Assembly: GCA_016783825.1 (NCBI GenBank)
Contig: JADHVV010000012.1
Span: 1-42,455 of the forward strand
Length of the DNA stretch: 42,455 bases
Source of the DNA: Candidatus Zhuqueibacterota bacterium
GTDB taxonomy: Bacteria > Zhuqueibacterota > Zhuqueibacteria > Thermofontimicrobiales > Thermofontimicrobiaceae
Direction: 5' to 3'
The position numbers and the translations under genes are program-made. The stretch's first letter is position 1; each line of letters begins with the position of its first letter. Shown here in pieces: positions 1-7,865 of this stretch. Below the pieces are notes generated by a model. The model did no database searches. It saw nothing but the letters and a program-made list of their open reading frames with translations, and was not told the origin of the DNA.

Positions 1-435
1 CAGGGACTGGAGACACTTGTCTTGAGGATGGAACGGCATTGCGAAAACGCTCTTAAAGTAGCTGAATTTTTGAAAAATCATACAATGGTTGAATGGGTAA
101 ATTATCCAGGTTTACCTGATAGCAATTATTACTCATTGGCTCAAAAATATATGAAAGGGAAGCCTGCATCATTGGTAATGTTTGGCGTAAAAGGGGGGTA
201 TGAGGCTGGATTAAAATTTTATGACAATCTTAAATTGTTTAAAAGATTGGTCAATATTGGAGATGCAAAATCGTTAGCGTGTCATCCGGCATCAACAACG
301 CACAGGCAATTATCACCTGAAGAACAAGAAGCATCAGGGGTAAAACCGGAAATGATCAGACTTAGTGTGGGTATTGAGCATATTGATGATATTTTAGCTG
401 ATCTTGAACAAGCGCTGGAAGCGAGTCAGAAATAG
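1..435 (+). CDS. metY: O-acetylhomoserine sulfhydrylase (MetY), C-terminal part, cut by window edge
   Basis: PLP-dependent enzyme of the Cys/Met metabolism family that makes homocysteine from O-acetylhomoserine and sulfide in the cytoplasm. Frame 1 is open from the first base, so the listed TTG start at 22 is not the real start; the upstream residues [13 protein letters not shown] continue the family consensus for this region. About 144 residues are present against roughly 430 in full-length members. Diagnostic C-terminal blocks are visible: [15 protein letters not shown], where MetY-type enzymes have their substrate-contacting segment, and the terminal [20 protein letters not shown]. Cystathionine gamma-synthase is the closest alternative, but [22 protein letters not shown] is typical of MetY. 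The catalytic PLP lysine lies outside the window. The gene is followed by a 244-nt gap containing an imperfect hairpin. Confidence 0.9.
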   Translation, partial: QGLETLVLRMERHCENALKVAEFLKNHTMVEWVNYPGLPDSNYYSLAQKYMKGKPASLVMFGVKGGYEAGLKFYDNLKLFKRLVNIGDAKSLACHPASTTHRQLSPEEQEASGVKPEMIRLSVGIEHIDDILADLEQALEASQK

Positions 436-500
436 TTTCTAAACAGTGATCTTCTTGCACCGGGAAAAGAAATTTTAGTGACTTCAACTATAGTTAAAAA

Positions 501-589
501 AGGTCAATACCCTTCGGGCACAGGGATTAAGATCGAGATCAAGAAAGAATATCTTTTTTTTTCCTTAACCTTGATCTCGGCCTTGACCT
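501..589. repeat. Imperfect inverted repeat downstream of metY
   Basis: Arms CGAGATCAAG (534-543) and CTTGATCTCG (570-579) are perfectly complementary, with an outer AGGTCAA/TTGACCT pair at 501-507 and 583-589. The loop contains a T9 run. It could end metY transcription, but the T tract lies in the loop and not after the stem, so it is not a classical terminator. The left arm carries about 26 extra bases between the outer and inner blocks compared with the right arm. Confidence 0.5.
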
Positions 590-679
590 GATTAAGCCAT
601 CTAATACAGTTTTTGGGAATTCCGGCTCGCCAAAGTTTAGGTAATACCAGGACATTTTCATATTTGAGGTGAATTAATA

Positions 680-1432
680 ATGAAAAAAACACGAATAACA
701 GTCTGGAATGAAAACATCCATGAACAACAGGATAAAGAAGTAATTGAAATATACCCGGACGGTATGCATAACGTAATCTCAAATTTTCTTTCTCAAAATC
801 CCGACTTTGAAGTACGCACCGCAACACTCGATCAACCCGAACATGGTCTAACAGAAGACATTCTCGGTAACACAGATGTATTAACCTGGTGGGGACACAA
901 GGCTCATGAACAGGTAAAAGATGAAGTTGTCGAGCGAGTTAAGATTAGAGTGCTTGAAGGAATGGGATTGATTGTTTTGCATTCAGCACATTATTCAAAA
1001 ATATTCAGAGCTTTATTAGGTACCAACTGCTCATTGAAATGGCGTGAAATCGGTGAAAAAGAACGGTTATGGAACATTGAACCGGGGCACCCGATTACCC
1101 AGGGAATCGGCGAATACATCGAAATTCCTCGCAATGAAATGTATGGCGAGCGATTTGATATTCCCACCCCAGACAAATTGATTTTTATTTCCTGGCTTGA
1201 AGGCGGCGAGGTTTTTCGCAGTGGCTGCTGCTGGGAACGGGGTCACGGAAGAATTTTTTATTTCAGTCCGGGGCATGAAACCTACCCAATTTTCTATAAT
1301 GAACAAATTCAAAAAGTGATTAACAATGCGGTGAGTTGGGCTAAACCGAGAGTAATAATCCCGGATTCATGTCCGAATGCGCAGCCGATTGAAAAAGTTG
1401 TAAACATTCACGATGCGTCAGCAAAGATATGA
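680..1432 (+). CDS. ThuA-like domain protein
   Basis: A 250-residue cytoplasmic protein that appears to be a single ThuA domain (glutamine-amidotransferase-like fold; the family is named after a trehalose-utilisation gene but its biochemistry is unclear). Recognisable blocks are [10 protein letters not shown] (about residues 72-82), [21 protein letters not shown] (about 95-115), a GHPITQGI stretch, and [16 protein letters not shown] near the C-terminus. The length matches stand-alone ThuA proteins. The ATG at 680 is preceded by TGAGGTG, a good ribosome site. It stands alone: about 240 nt behind metY and 460 nt before the acyl-CoA synthetase. No sugar-utilisation genes are nearby, so a role in trehalose metabolism cannot be inferred. 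The stop codon is only 10 nt before a repeat arm. Confidence 0.8.
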   Translation: MKKTRITVWNENIHEQQDKEVIEIYPDGMHNVISNFLSQNPDFEVRTATLDQPEHGLTEDILGNTDVLTWWGHKAHEQVKDEVVERVKIRVLEGMGLIVLHSAHYSKIFRALLGTNCSLKWREIGEKERLWNIEPGHPITQGIGEYIEIPRNEMYGERFDIPTPDKLIFISWLEGGEVFRSGCCWERGHGRIFYFSPGHETYPIFYNEQIQKVINNAVSWAKPRVIIPDSCPNAQPIEKVVNIHDASAKI

Positions 1433-1441
1433 CTAAAAAAT

Positions 1442-1618
1442 CCCAACGGATGAGCAGCCAACGGATACGAATTTGAACTTTTAAAGAGCCTATAAGATTT
1501 TCTTCATTTAATGTCTGATGGTATTTTCCTTCAATCAATACTTATTTAGGAGACATTCTAATAAAAAATCTACAATACCCGGTAGCCAAAAACCGTTGGC
1601 TGCTCATCAGCCAACTGG
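1442..1618. repeat. CCAACGGATGAG inverted-repeat element, short copy
   Basis: Perfect 16-bp inverted arms GATGAGCAGCCAACGG (1449-1464) and CCGTTGGCTGCTCATC (1593-1608) enclose about 130 bp. The right arm can also fold on itself (GTTGGCTG/CAGCCAAC). A longer relative with near-identical arms lies at 33542-33963 and shares internal words such as ATACGAATTT and TTATTTAGG. No ORF inside. It begins 10 nt after the ThuA stop codon. The rest of the 1433-1894 gap holds the acyl-CoA synthetase promoter. Confidence 0.8.
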
Positions 1619-1755
1619 CTGACATAATTTTTTGATTTTCAACTGCGCGATCCCATTCTTTGTCTGCTAGATGAACGGTTACAAACAATTTCAATCCAGG
1701 AATCACTCATCCCGGATGGAAGAAACATAAATCATATTAGAAATGTATTTTTCGC

Positions 1756-1784
1756 TTGACAATTTAGCAAAACAATGCTATAAT
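1756..1784 (+). promoter_or_regulatory. Consensus sigma-70 promoter of the acyl-CoA synthetase gene
   Basis: TTGACA at 1756-1761 and TATAAT at 1779-1784 with a 17-bp spacer, a perfect match to the bacterial housekeeping consensus. The predicted start of transcription is near 1791, giving a leader of about 100 nt before the ATG at 1895. No terminator or riboswitch-like fold was recognised in the leader. Confidence 0.75.
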
Positions 1785-1894
1785 AAATAATGTAATCCCT
1801 AGATTAAATGTTACAATCAAAACTTTTTTCTTCAGCAACTCTTAGTACACAAATACTAATTCACTAAAATCTTCTAATATAAAAGGAGTCAACA

Positions 1895-3688
1895 ATGTCA
1901 AATACAACATTGCCAAGTGTGTTTTTTGAAACTGTAAAAAATTACGGATCAAAGATTTCTTTACAAACAAAAACAGAAGGGGAATATCGAGGAATTAGTT
2001 ATGACGAAATGGGCAAAAGAGTAAAAAATTTAGCATTAGGATTAGCTTCATTTGGGATCAAAAAAGGAGACAAAGTTTCAATTTTAGCTGAAAACAGGGC
2101 AGAATGGGCAATTTCTGATTTGGCTATTCTATCCCTTGGCGCAATCAATGTTCCTATTTACCCGACGCTAACACCGCACCAGGTTGAATTCATCCTGAAA
2201 GATGCAGATGTAAAAATTCTTATTGCTTCGACCTCCGAACAGGTTGATAAAATCTCTCAAATATTCGACAATCTCCCCTTTCTTACAAGAGTTATTTACA
2301 TTGATAAATTTCCTAATCCACAAGAATATATGTCATATTTTAAATACATTAATGAAAAAGGAAGTGAATTTGACAAACAGAATCCCGGGTACTTCGATAA
2401 AACAATCAAGGCAATTGAACCGAACGATACATGTGCAATTGTTTACACTTCCGGAACCACGGGCAATCCAAAGGGTGTGATATTGAGTCATAATAATATT
2501 TTATCCAATGTGCAAGCCGGTGTTGACACGTTACATGTAAGATCCACTGATCAATTCCTATCCTTTTTACCTCTTTGCCATGTATTCGAACGTATGGCTG
2601 GGCAATTTTGTCCATTTTTAGCTGGATCAACAATTGCTTATGCCGAAAGCATCGAAACCGTAGCTCAGAATCTTATGGAAGTAAAACCAACCATCATGTG
2701 CAGTGTCCCCCGATTGTTTGAAAAAATTTATGTGCGCATTCTGGAAAATGCTGAAGCCGGATCGCCTTTAAAGAAAAGAATATTTTACTGGGCATTGAAG
2801 ATTGGACAAAGATATTCCGATGCAGAAAAAAAGGGAAGGATAAGCACGAATTTAAAATTAAAACACAATATCGCCAGTAAATTGGTTTTTAGTAAAATAC
2901 AAGCAAAAGTTGGCGGTAACTTAAGATACTTCGTTTCCGGCGGCGCACCGCTCTCAAAAGAGATCGGTCAATTCTTTGATGCTGTTGGAGTGAAAATTTT
3001 AGAAGGTTATGGGTTAACAGAGACTTCACCTGTCATTACTATTAATTTGGAAGAAAAATATAAGTTTGGCACTGTTGGCCCAGCTTTAACACAAGGTGGC
3101 GTTGAGCTAAAAATTGCTGATGATGGTGAGATTTTAACCAAAGGGCCACATGTGATGGAGGGATATTACAATAATCCGCAGGCAACACAAGAAATAATCG
3201 ATACTGACGGTTGGCTGCACACCGGCGATATCGGCTTTCTTGATGAAGATGGATATTTGACCATTACCGACCGCAAGAAAAATATTATTGTAACCGCAGG
3301 TGGGAAAAACATCGCGCCTGCGCCGATTGAAAACCGCCTGGTAAGCAGTCCGCTCATTGAACAGGTTTTAATTGTTGGTGATAAGAAAAACTATCTTTCT
3401 GCGCTCATTGTTCCTAATGTGGAAATGTTGATGTCTCATGCAAAAAATCAAAATATCAATTTTGATAATATTAAAGAGTTAGTTGAAAATCCGGAAGTAA
3501 TTCAGTACGTAACCGGTGTTATTGAAAAATTAACTCCCGACCTGGCGCAGTTTGAACAAATAAAAACCTTTAAATTGGTGCCAAATTTATTTACAATTGA
3601 AGATAATGAGCTAACTCCCACACTTAAAATCAAACGCAAGGTCGTTGAAGAAAAGTATGCGGATTTGATTGATCAGATGTATGAGTGA
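1895..3688 (+). CDS. Long-chain fatty acid-CoA ligase (AMP-forming, FAA1-type)
   Basis: ATP-dependent activation of fatty acids to acyl-CoA, feeding beta-oxidation or lipid synthesis at the inner face of the membrane. The 597 residues match the COG1022 class. Adenylate-forming motifs are intact: P-loop YTSGTTGNPKG (from about residue 183), GYGLTETSP (about 371), the TGD motif in HTGDIGFLDEDGYL (about 441) and the hinge/catalytic region DRKKNIIVTAGGKNIAP (about 455-471). FLPLCHVFERM is typical of long-chain enzymes. Start: ATG preceded by AAAGGAG at a good distance, and a consensus promoter about 110 nt upstream. It is monocistronic as far as visible. The exact chain-length specificity cannot be read from sequence. 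Confidence 0.93.
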   Translation: MSNTTLPSVFFETVKNYGSKISLQTKTEGEYRGISYDEMGKRVKNLALGLASFGIKKGDKVSILAENRAEWAISDLAILSLGAINVPIYPTLTPHQVEFILKDADVKILIASTSEQVDKISQIFDNLPFLTRVIYIDKFPNPQEYMSYFKYINEKGSEFDKQNPGYFDKTIKAIEPNDTCAIVYTSGTTGNPKGVILSHNNILSNVQAGVDTLHVRSTDQFLSFLPLCHVFERMAGQFCPFLAGSTIAYAESIETVAQNLMEVKPTIMCSVPRLFEKIYVRILENAEAGSPLKKRIFYWALKIGQRYSDAEKKGRISTNLKLKHNIASKLVFSKIQAKVGGNLRYFVSGGAPLSKEIGQFFDAVGVKILEGYGLTETSPVITINLEEKYKFGTVGPALTQGGVELKIADDGEILTKGPHVMEGYYNNPQATQEIIDTDGWLHTGDIGFLDEDGYLTITDRKKNIIVTAGGKNIAPAPIENRLVSSPLIEQVLIVGDKKNYLSALIVPNVEMLMSHAKNQNINFDNIKELVENPEVIQYVTGVIEKLTPDLAQFEQIKTFKLVPNLFTIEDNELTPTLKIKRKVVEEKYADLIDQMYE

Positions 3689-3797
3689 TGTGGTTTTATC
3701 TACTGCGAGAAAATACAAAGAATAAAAAAAATGACTATTGACTTTTTTAAGAAAAATCATTTTATTGGAATACTGAAAATTTTTTAGAGAATTCTTG

Positions 3798-3993
3798 CTA
3801 CCAGACACTTTTTTAAAAGGTGGATTTTTTGATGATTTGTCATGCCCGAATGCCTGTACAGTTACATTATATTATAAGGAAATACAGACTGTGCTTCTAT
3901 CGGGCGTCCATTTGATTAAAATTGAGGAGATTCCCGCCAAAAACATGCGGGAATGACAGCCTTTCCATACAAAATATAAAAAGTGTCCGGTAG
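3798..3993. repeat. Three-level nested inverted-repeat composite
   Basis: Outer arms CTACCAGACACTTTTT (3798-3813) and AAAAAGTGTCCGGTAG (3978-3993), 15/16 complementary. Inside is a REP-like unit whose ends TGTCATGCCCG (3838-3848) and CGGGAATGACA (3948-3958) pair, with a secondary hairpin TTCCCGC/GCGGGAA (3931-3953). Inside the left half of that unit is a third hairpin, GCCCGA (3844-3849)/TCGGGC (3900-3905), whose loop is occupied by the 42-bp element at 3853-3894. The composite fills most of the 3689-4031 gap, in which I see no gene. Confidence 0.8.
3853..3894 (+). repeat. 42-bp palindrome-like element, copy A (in a hairpin loop)
   Basis: Begins CCTGTACAGTTACATT and ends AAATACAGACTGTGC. The related copies are at 21125-21166, 33732-33773 and (opposite strand) 40636-40677. 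Here the ACAGT near the 5' end pairs with ACTGT near the 3' end. It sits exactly between the arms GCCCGA and TCGGGC of a larger hairpin. Confidence 0.8.
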
Positions 3994-4031
3994 TGAAAGA
4001 GAATTATACATCTATTTAAGAGGATGACAGT

Positions 4032-5237
4032 ATGTTAAAAAAACACATAAATATTGTATTATTGGTGAGTATTATATTGATTTGTTTTTTCTTTTTGGAA
4101 CTATTTGTTCGTTTTCTCGGCACTCATGAAATTGATGGCAATTTTGAGTTTCGTAATATAAGATTAAAACCTTATCAGCTTCCCACAAAACGAATAGAAA
4201 ACATACTCAAAAATCACCTGACTTCCACCAATACAATAGGAGTGTATGACTCTATACTTGGTTGGTCTCCCAAACCAGGCAGAAAAGGTGATTTATATAG
4301 TTACAATTCACTAGGTATCAGGTCTGCTCCCACTGAATATTCAATATCCCCCTCAAAAGATGTTTTACGAATATGTATCTTTGGTGATTCATTTACACAT
4401 GGAGATGAAGTCGTTTTTGAAAAAACATGGGGAAATTATTTGGAACGTAACCTAAAAAAAATTGACTTTAATTCAGAAGTTATTAATTTTGGTTTTGGGG
4501 GATATGGCATTGACCAGGCATTTTTGCGATGGCGAGAAATTGGCGCCAGGTTTTCTCCTGATCTCGTTATCCTTGGTTTTCAGGGAGAGAATGTAAAAAG
4601 AAATGTAAATATTTTTAGAGCAATTTATATGAAACATACCGCTTCACCTTTTTCCAAACCAAGATTTATTATGGAGAATGATTCATTGCGGTTGATTAAC
4701 AGCCCAACTGTTCCCATATTAAAAATTGTTGATACGATGAAAAATTTCGGTGAATGGGAATTATCAAAATATGAATATTTTTTCAATCCTAATGACTACC
4801 AAACGGTATTTTGGAAAAAGAGCAGGTTACTATCCTTTATTTATTCTGAAGTAAATAAGATCGCACAACCTGAGGATAAAAAACCGTTCTATTCAATTGA
4901 AAAAGAGCCGGCTTTGCTTACCTTGAAAATCATTCAAGAATTTAAAAAGTCTGCAGAAAAAAATGGCGGGCGCTTTATGATCGTACATCTTCCCATACAA
5001 AGTGATATCTTAAATTTATTGCATGGAAAAGAACTTGTGTATTCAGAACTTTTGCAAAAAATTGAAAAATCCAGCGACATTGTTTTTCCTGAATTAGAAA
5101 TGGTTGAAGCTGCAAAGATTTCCTCTGTTGATTCGCTATTTGGGATCACCCATTACTCTGATGAAGCAAATAAAATTGTTGGTGATGTATTGGCAAAATA
5201 CATATTTTCCCACATTGATGGAACAGGCATAGAATAA
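4032..5237 (+). CDS. Membrane-anchored SGNH/GDSL-like hydrolase
   Basis: A 401-residue protein with one N-terminal membrane segment (about residues 7-27), then an SGNH-type esterase/acetylhydrolase-like region facing the periplasm. Block I is ICIFGDSFTHGDE, with the nucleophile Ser at about 119; FGFGGYGIDQ supplies the conserved glycine of block II; GFQGENVKRN sits where block III (usually GxND) is expected; the C-terminal FGITHYSDEANKIV supplies the conserved His of block V. Such proteins often deacetylate or acylate surface polysaccharides, but the substrate is unknown here. The DxxH form of block V is not exact, so catalytic activity is likely but not certain. Start supported by AAGAGGATG 6 nt upstream. 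Converges with the fumarase gene across a shared terminator. Confidence 0.75.
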   Translation: MLKKHINIVLLVSIILICFFFLELFVRFLGTHEIDGNFEFRNIRLKPYQLPTKRIENILKNHLTSTNTIGVYDSILGWSPKPGRKGDLYSYNSLGIRSAPTEYSISPSKDVLRICIFGDSFTHGDEVVFEKTWGNYLERNLKKIDFNSEVINFGFGGYGIDQAFLRWREIGARFSPDLVILGFQGENVKRNVNIFRAIYMKHTASPFSKPRFIMENDSLRLINSPTVPILKIVDTMKNFGEWELSKYEYFFNPNDYQTVFWKKSRLLSFIYSEVNKIAQPEDKKPFYSIEKEPALLTLKIIQEFKKSAEKNGGRFMIVHLPIQSDILNLLHGKELVYSELLQKIEKSSDIVFPELEMVEAAKISSVDSLFGITHYSDEANKIVGDVLAKYIFSHIDGTGIE

Positions 5238-5288
5238 AAAATATTTTTGCTCTTTGGGCAATAAAAAAAAACAAATTGATTTGGCTAT

Positions 5289-5319
5289 AAAAAAAAGCCC
5301 CACTAAAAAGCAGGGCTTT
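5289..5319 (-). terminator. Rho-independent terminator of the fumarase gene
   Basis: Stem AAAGCCC (5294-5300)/GGGCTTT (5313-5319) followed on the - strand by a run of T (A tract at 5289-5296 on +). It lies between the convergent SGNH and fumarase genes and may also act on + transcripts, though the + strand T run is weaker. Confidence 0.8.
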
Positions 5320-5343
5320 ATCTAACTATTCATTACTAAACAT

Positions 5344-6861
5344 TTATTTCAACAAACCATTCAACTTATCCTTTGACAAATCCATCAAATCCTTGTGCAG
5401 AGAATTTCCGTGCGAATCCATTGTAACCACTGCTGGAAATCCTTGCACCTGAAATTCCCAAACTGCTTCCGGGCTGCCAAATTGTTCCAAATAAACATTG
5501 GGAATTTTTTTCACGCATTTGGCATAAATTTGCGCAGCGCCGCCAATGGCATGCAGGTAAACACAGCCATATTTCTGGCAGGCTTCCAAAGTTTTAGCGC
5601 CCATGCCGCCTTTTCCGATCACTGCTTTAATTCCGAACTTCTTCATAACATCGCCCTGGTAAGGTTCTTCCCGGATTGAAGTTGTTGGACCGGCAGCCAT
5701 GGTTTTATATTCGCCATCTTCTTTTAAAATTACCGGTCCGCAATGGTAAATGATGCCGCCTTTAATCACATCCAATTCACCGCCCTCGTGTAAATATTTG
5801 TGCACGGCATCGCGCCCGGTGAACACCGTTCCATTGATGACGACATTATCACCAACTTTTAGTGATCGGATATCTTCCTCTTTGACCGGTGTATTTAAAA
5901 CTTTCACACCCTCGGAGCTAATCGTAAAATCGTCAGGAAAATCGACCTCTTTTTCAAATTCACCTGCTGTTTGATAGAGCCATTCGACAACATCTCCGTC
6001 CTGATTCAGTACCAATCCACGACGGCGGTAAGCCCAACACATATATGCCACCGATACAAAAAATGAAGCAGGCAGCCTGTTTTGCAAACCAATTTTACAA
6101 CACCCGACTGATAATTTCCCTCCAAAGCCCATGGGACCGATTTCCAATCTGTTAGCCTCCTCCATAATTCTACTTTCCAATTCTGCTAATTCCGGGATTG
6201 GATTGGTATCGTCGATCTCGCGTAATAGCTGGTATTTTGCCCAATCATAACCTTTGGCGCGATCTCCGCCAATACAAGCGCCAAGGAAACCGGGGCTGCA
6301 CCCTTTGCCCTGTGCCTGGTAAACTGCATCGAGTAAACAGGCACGCACTCCTTCCAAATCGCGTCCGTACTTTTTTCCGTTGAATTCAGCCGGCAATTTA
6401 TATTGCGCACTCATGTTTTCACATCCGCCGCCTTTCTGCACCAGGCGGATATCCAAATTTGAATCTTCAACTTGAGTAAACTTAAACACCGGGCTGCCCG
6501 GCCCTAAATTGGTGCCGGAATTTTTCCCGGTCAGGCTGTCAACTGAATTTTGACGTAAATAACCTTTTTGTGTGGCTTCAACGACTGTGTCCTCAATTGC
6601 TTTTTGCAGCTTAATTTGATCGACTCCGACGGGACACTTAATAAAGAAATTGAGCAAACCGGTATCCTGGCAAATGGGTAAAGAGCGGCGTTTTGCCAGC
6701 CCGATATTTTGCAGAACCAAATCCAAAGCAAAATCTGCCTTTGAACCGGTGGCTTCCATTTTCTTTCCCAAAGCGATAACCTGCTCCACATCATTTGGCA
6801 AATAGGTTGATGTGCGGCGAATTAATTCGAGAATATTTTCTGTGAATTTTGCAGTATCCAT
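5344..6861 (-). CDS. fumA: Class I fumarate hydratase (4Fe-4S, single-chain)
   Basis: Interconverts fumarate and malate in the TCA cycle or its reductive branch; oxygen-sensitive iron-sulfur enzyme of the cytoplasm. The 505-residue chain carries the alpha-type domain (about 1-290) fused to the beta-type domain (about 320-500), as in FumA/FumB. Candidate cluster ligands are Cys64 (LPICQDTG), Cys188 (GKGCSPGF) and Cys254/255 (SVGCCKIG). The beta domain shows GRDAVHKYL, the GPVI and GPTTSIREEP loops, GKGGMGAKT and a final FPAVVTMDSHGNSLH. L-tartrate dehydratase is a relative, but its alpha and beta subunits are usually separate. Start ATG has a near-ideal AGGAGGTGAG site. A broken small lipoprotein gene lies 25 nt upstream in the same direction, so the two were probably cotranscribed. 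Confidence 0.9.
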   Translation of the reverse strand: MDTAKFTENILELIRRTSTYLPNDVEQVIALGKKMEATGSKADFALDLVLQNIGLAKRRSLPICQDTGLLNFFIKCPVGVDQIKLQKAIEDTVVEATQKGYLRQNSVDSLTGKNSGTNLGPGSPVFKFTQVEDSNLDIRLVQKGGGCENMSAQYKLPAEFNGKKYGRDLEGVRACLLDAVYQAQGKGCSPGFLGACIGGDRAKGYDWAKYQLLREIDDTNPIPELAELESRIMEEANRLEIGPMGFGGKLSVGCCKIGLQNRLPASFFVSVAYMCWAYRRRGLVLNQDGDVVEWLYQTAGEFEKEVDFPDDFTISSEGVKVLNTPVKEEDIRSLKVGDNVVINGTVFTGRDAVHKYLHEGGELDVIKGGIIYHCGPVILKEDGEYKTMAAGPTTSIREEPYQGDVMKKFGIKAVIGKGGMGAKTLEACQKYGCVYLHAIGGAAQIYAKCVKKIPNVYLEQFGSPEAVWEFQVQGFPAVVTMDSHGNSLHKDLMDLSKDKLNGLLK

Positions 6862-6886
6862 CTCACCTCCTGAATAAATTAGTTAC

Positions 6887-7254
6887 TCAACAGTTAATTT
6901 GTTGCTCAAAGATTAAAAATAGTTTTTGTCGATACCTGGCAAAAGCCAGCTTGTTTTCCACCTGAATTTCTAAATCGATAATTTCGCTGTTAAGATTGCT
7001 CCAACTCATCATAACTTTTGTTAAAAACTTTGCCAGGGTATTTTTATCAAAAACCTGACCATCAAGCGTGTAAAATTTGAAGTCCCTAGATCCGTGTCTA
7101 ACAAAGCTCTCAAAATCTTTATTATCAAAAGAAGCTGAATAGCTATTTATTAAATTTTCTATTTTTTTTTCATCATGGGGAATTCAACTTGTGAATTGCA
7201 GTATAATATTATTAGAAAAAATGGAAGGATAAAAGGTGCAGCTTTTATTTTCAT
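6887..7254 (-). pseudogene. Small lipoprotein, NTF2/SnoaL-like, interrupted by a frameshift in an A9 tract
   Basis: Not in the ORF track. On the - strand an ATG at 7254, with AGGATAA upstream, begins MKIKAAPFILPFFLIILYCN, a lipoprotein-like signal with Cys19. The frame hits TAG at 7159-7161 right after an A9 run (T9 on +, 7162-7170). One more A in that run would join it to a second frame reading KIENLINSYSASFDNKDFESF... to a TGA at 6887, for a total of 122 residues. The downstream part looks like the first half of an SnoaL/DUF4440-type NTF2 fold (a helix with D-N-K-D-F, then DGQVFDKNTLAKFL, then ARYRQKLFLIFE) and seems to end early. It lies 25 nt before the fumarase start. Options: true pseudogene, slippage-controlled gene, -1 ribosomal frameshifting on the A run, or an assembly error in a homopolymer. 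Confidence 0.65.
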
Positions 7255-7293
7255 ATTGATTTATCCTATATTTGATAAAGAAAATAGAGAATC

Positions 7294-7461
7294 AAATTCA
7301 AGAGAATTTTACTAAACCTAATCAAGGTTTAGTAAAGCTATTATTCAAGTAAAGAAATATAACTTAGAATATATTAAAATTCAAGAGAATTTTTATTTTT
7401 TTTTGAAGCACATTGGCACAATTTTTCTGTCATTTTGACACAAGAATTCCTGTATGTCAAA
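7294..7461 (-). promoter_or_regulatory. Operator-like palindromes upstream of the lipoprotein-fumarase unit
   Basis: Two identical 17-bp near-palindromes AAATTCAAGAGAATTTT lie at 7294-7310 and 7377-7393. Between them is a perfect 12-bp hairpin TTTACTAAACCT/AGGTTTAGTAAA (7308-7319, 7325-7336). Further upstream are TGTCAtttTGACA (7428-7440) and a spaced TTTGACA/TGTCAAA pair (7434-7440, 7455-7461); the latter provides a TTGACA on the - strand, with CAAAAT 17 bp further on as a possible weak -10. This is where regulators and RNA polymerase for the - strand unit would bind. No regulator family could be assigned. Confidence 0.4.
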
Positions 7462-7585
7462 TTTTCATAACTTCCGCGTTGGATTATTTTTCGGATAAAA
7501 CCGGTTAATGGTTTGATTAACAATAAGTTATTATGATACTTTATTTATGGCATGTAATTTGCGAAGTTTCTTCAAATGAATTCCT

Positions 7586-7771
7586 AATTCCGCAATCCTA
7601 AATCCGAAATCGAGATGTCAAAATTATTGTCTTGCTTGATTGAGAATTAAGATATTTCGATTTCGGAATTGCGAATTCGGATTTCGGAATGAAAAAATGG
7701 AACGGAGAAAAAAATTAGATTCAATCGTAAGACAAAATAATTCCGCAATCGGAAATCGTAAATCCGAATTC
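7586..7771. repeat. ATTCCGCAATC inverted-repeat element
   Basis: AATTCCGCAATCCTAAATCC (7586-7605) and AATTCCGCAATCGGAAATCG (from 7739) flank an inverted copy at 7655-7690 (ATTTCGGAATTGCGAATTCGG and neighbours). A second inverted pair, TTGTCTTGCTTGATTGA (about 7628) and TCAATCGTAAGACAA (about 7721), is nested within it. No ORF. The remaining 7772-7865 stretch is very AT-rich and should contain the lon promoter, which I could not place with confidence. Confidence 0.7.
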
Positions 7772-7865
7772 AAAAATACAAGAGTCATCAACCATTAAAT
7801 ATATACAAAACCTTTTACAAAAAAAAATAACTGATAATACTATATAACGCCAGGGGCATTAAAAC

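Noticed and set aside
504-827. 107-residue ORF on the - strand
   Set aside because: It overlaps the ThuA start and the hairpin downstream of metY; composition looks like an antisense shadow.
6862-7865. Attachment site or genomic-island boundary in the long gap before lon
   Set aside because: No tRNA, integrase or flanking direct repeat of att type; the gap is explained by a broken gene, a promoter region and one repeat element.
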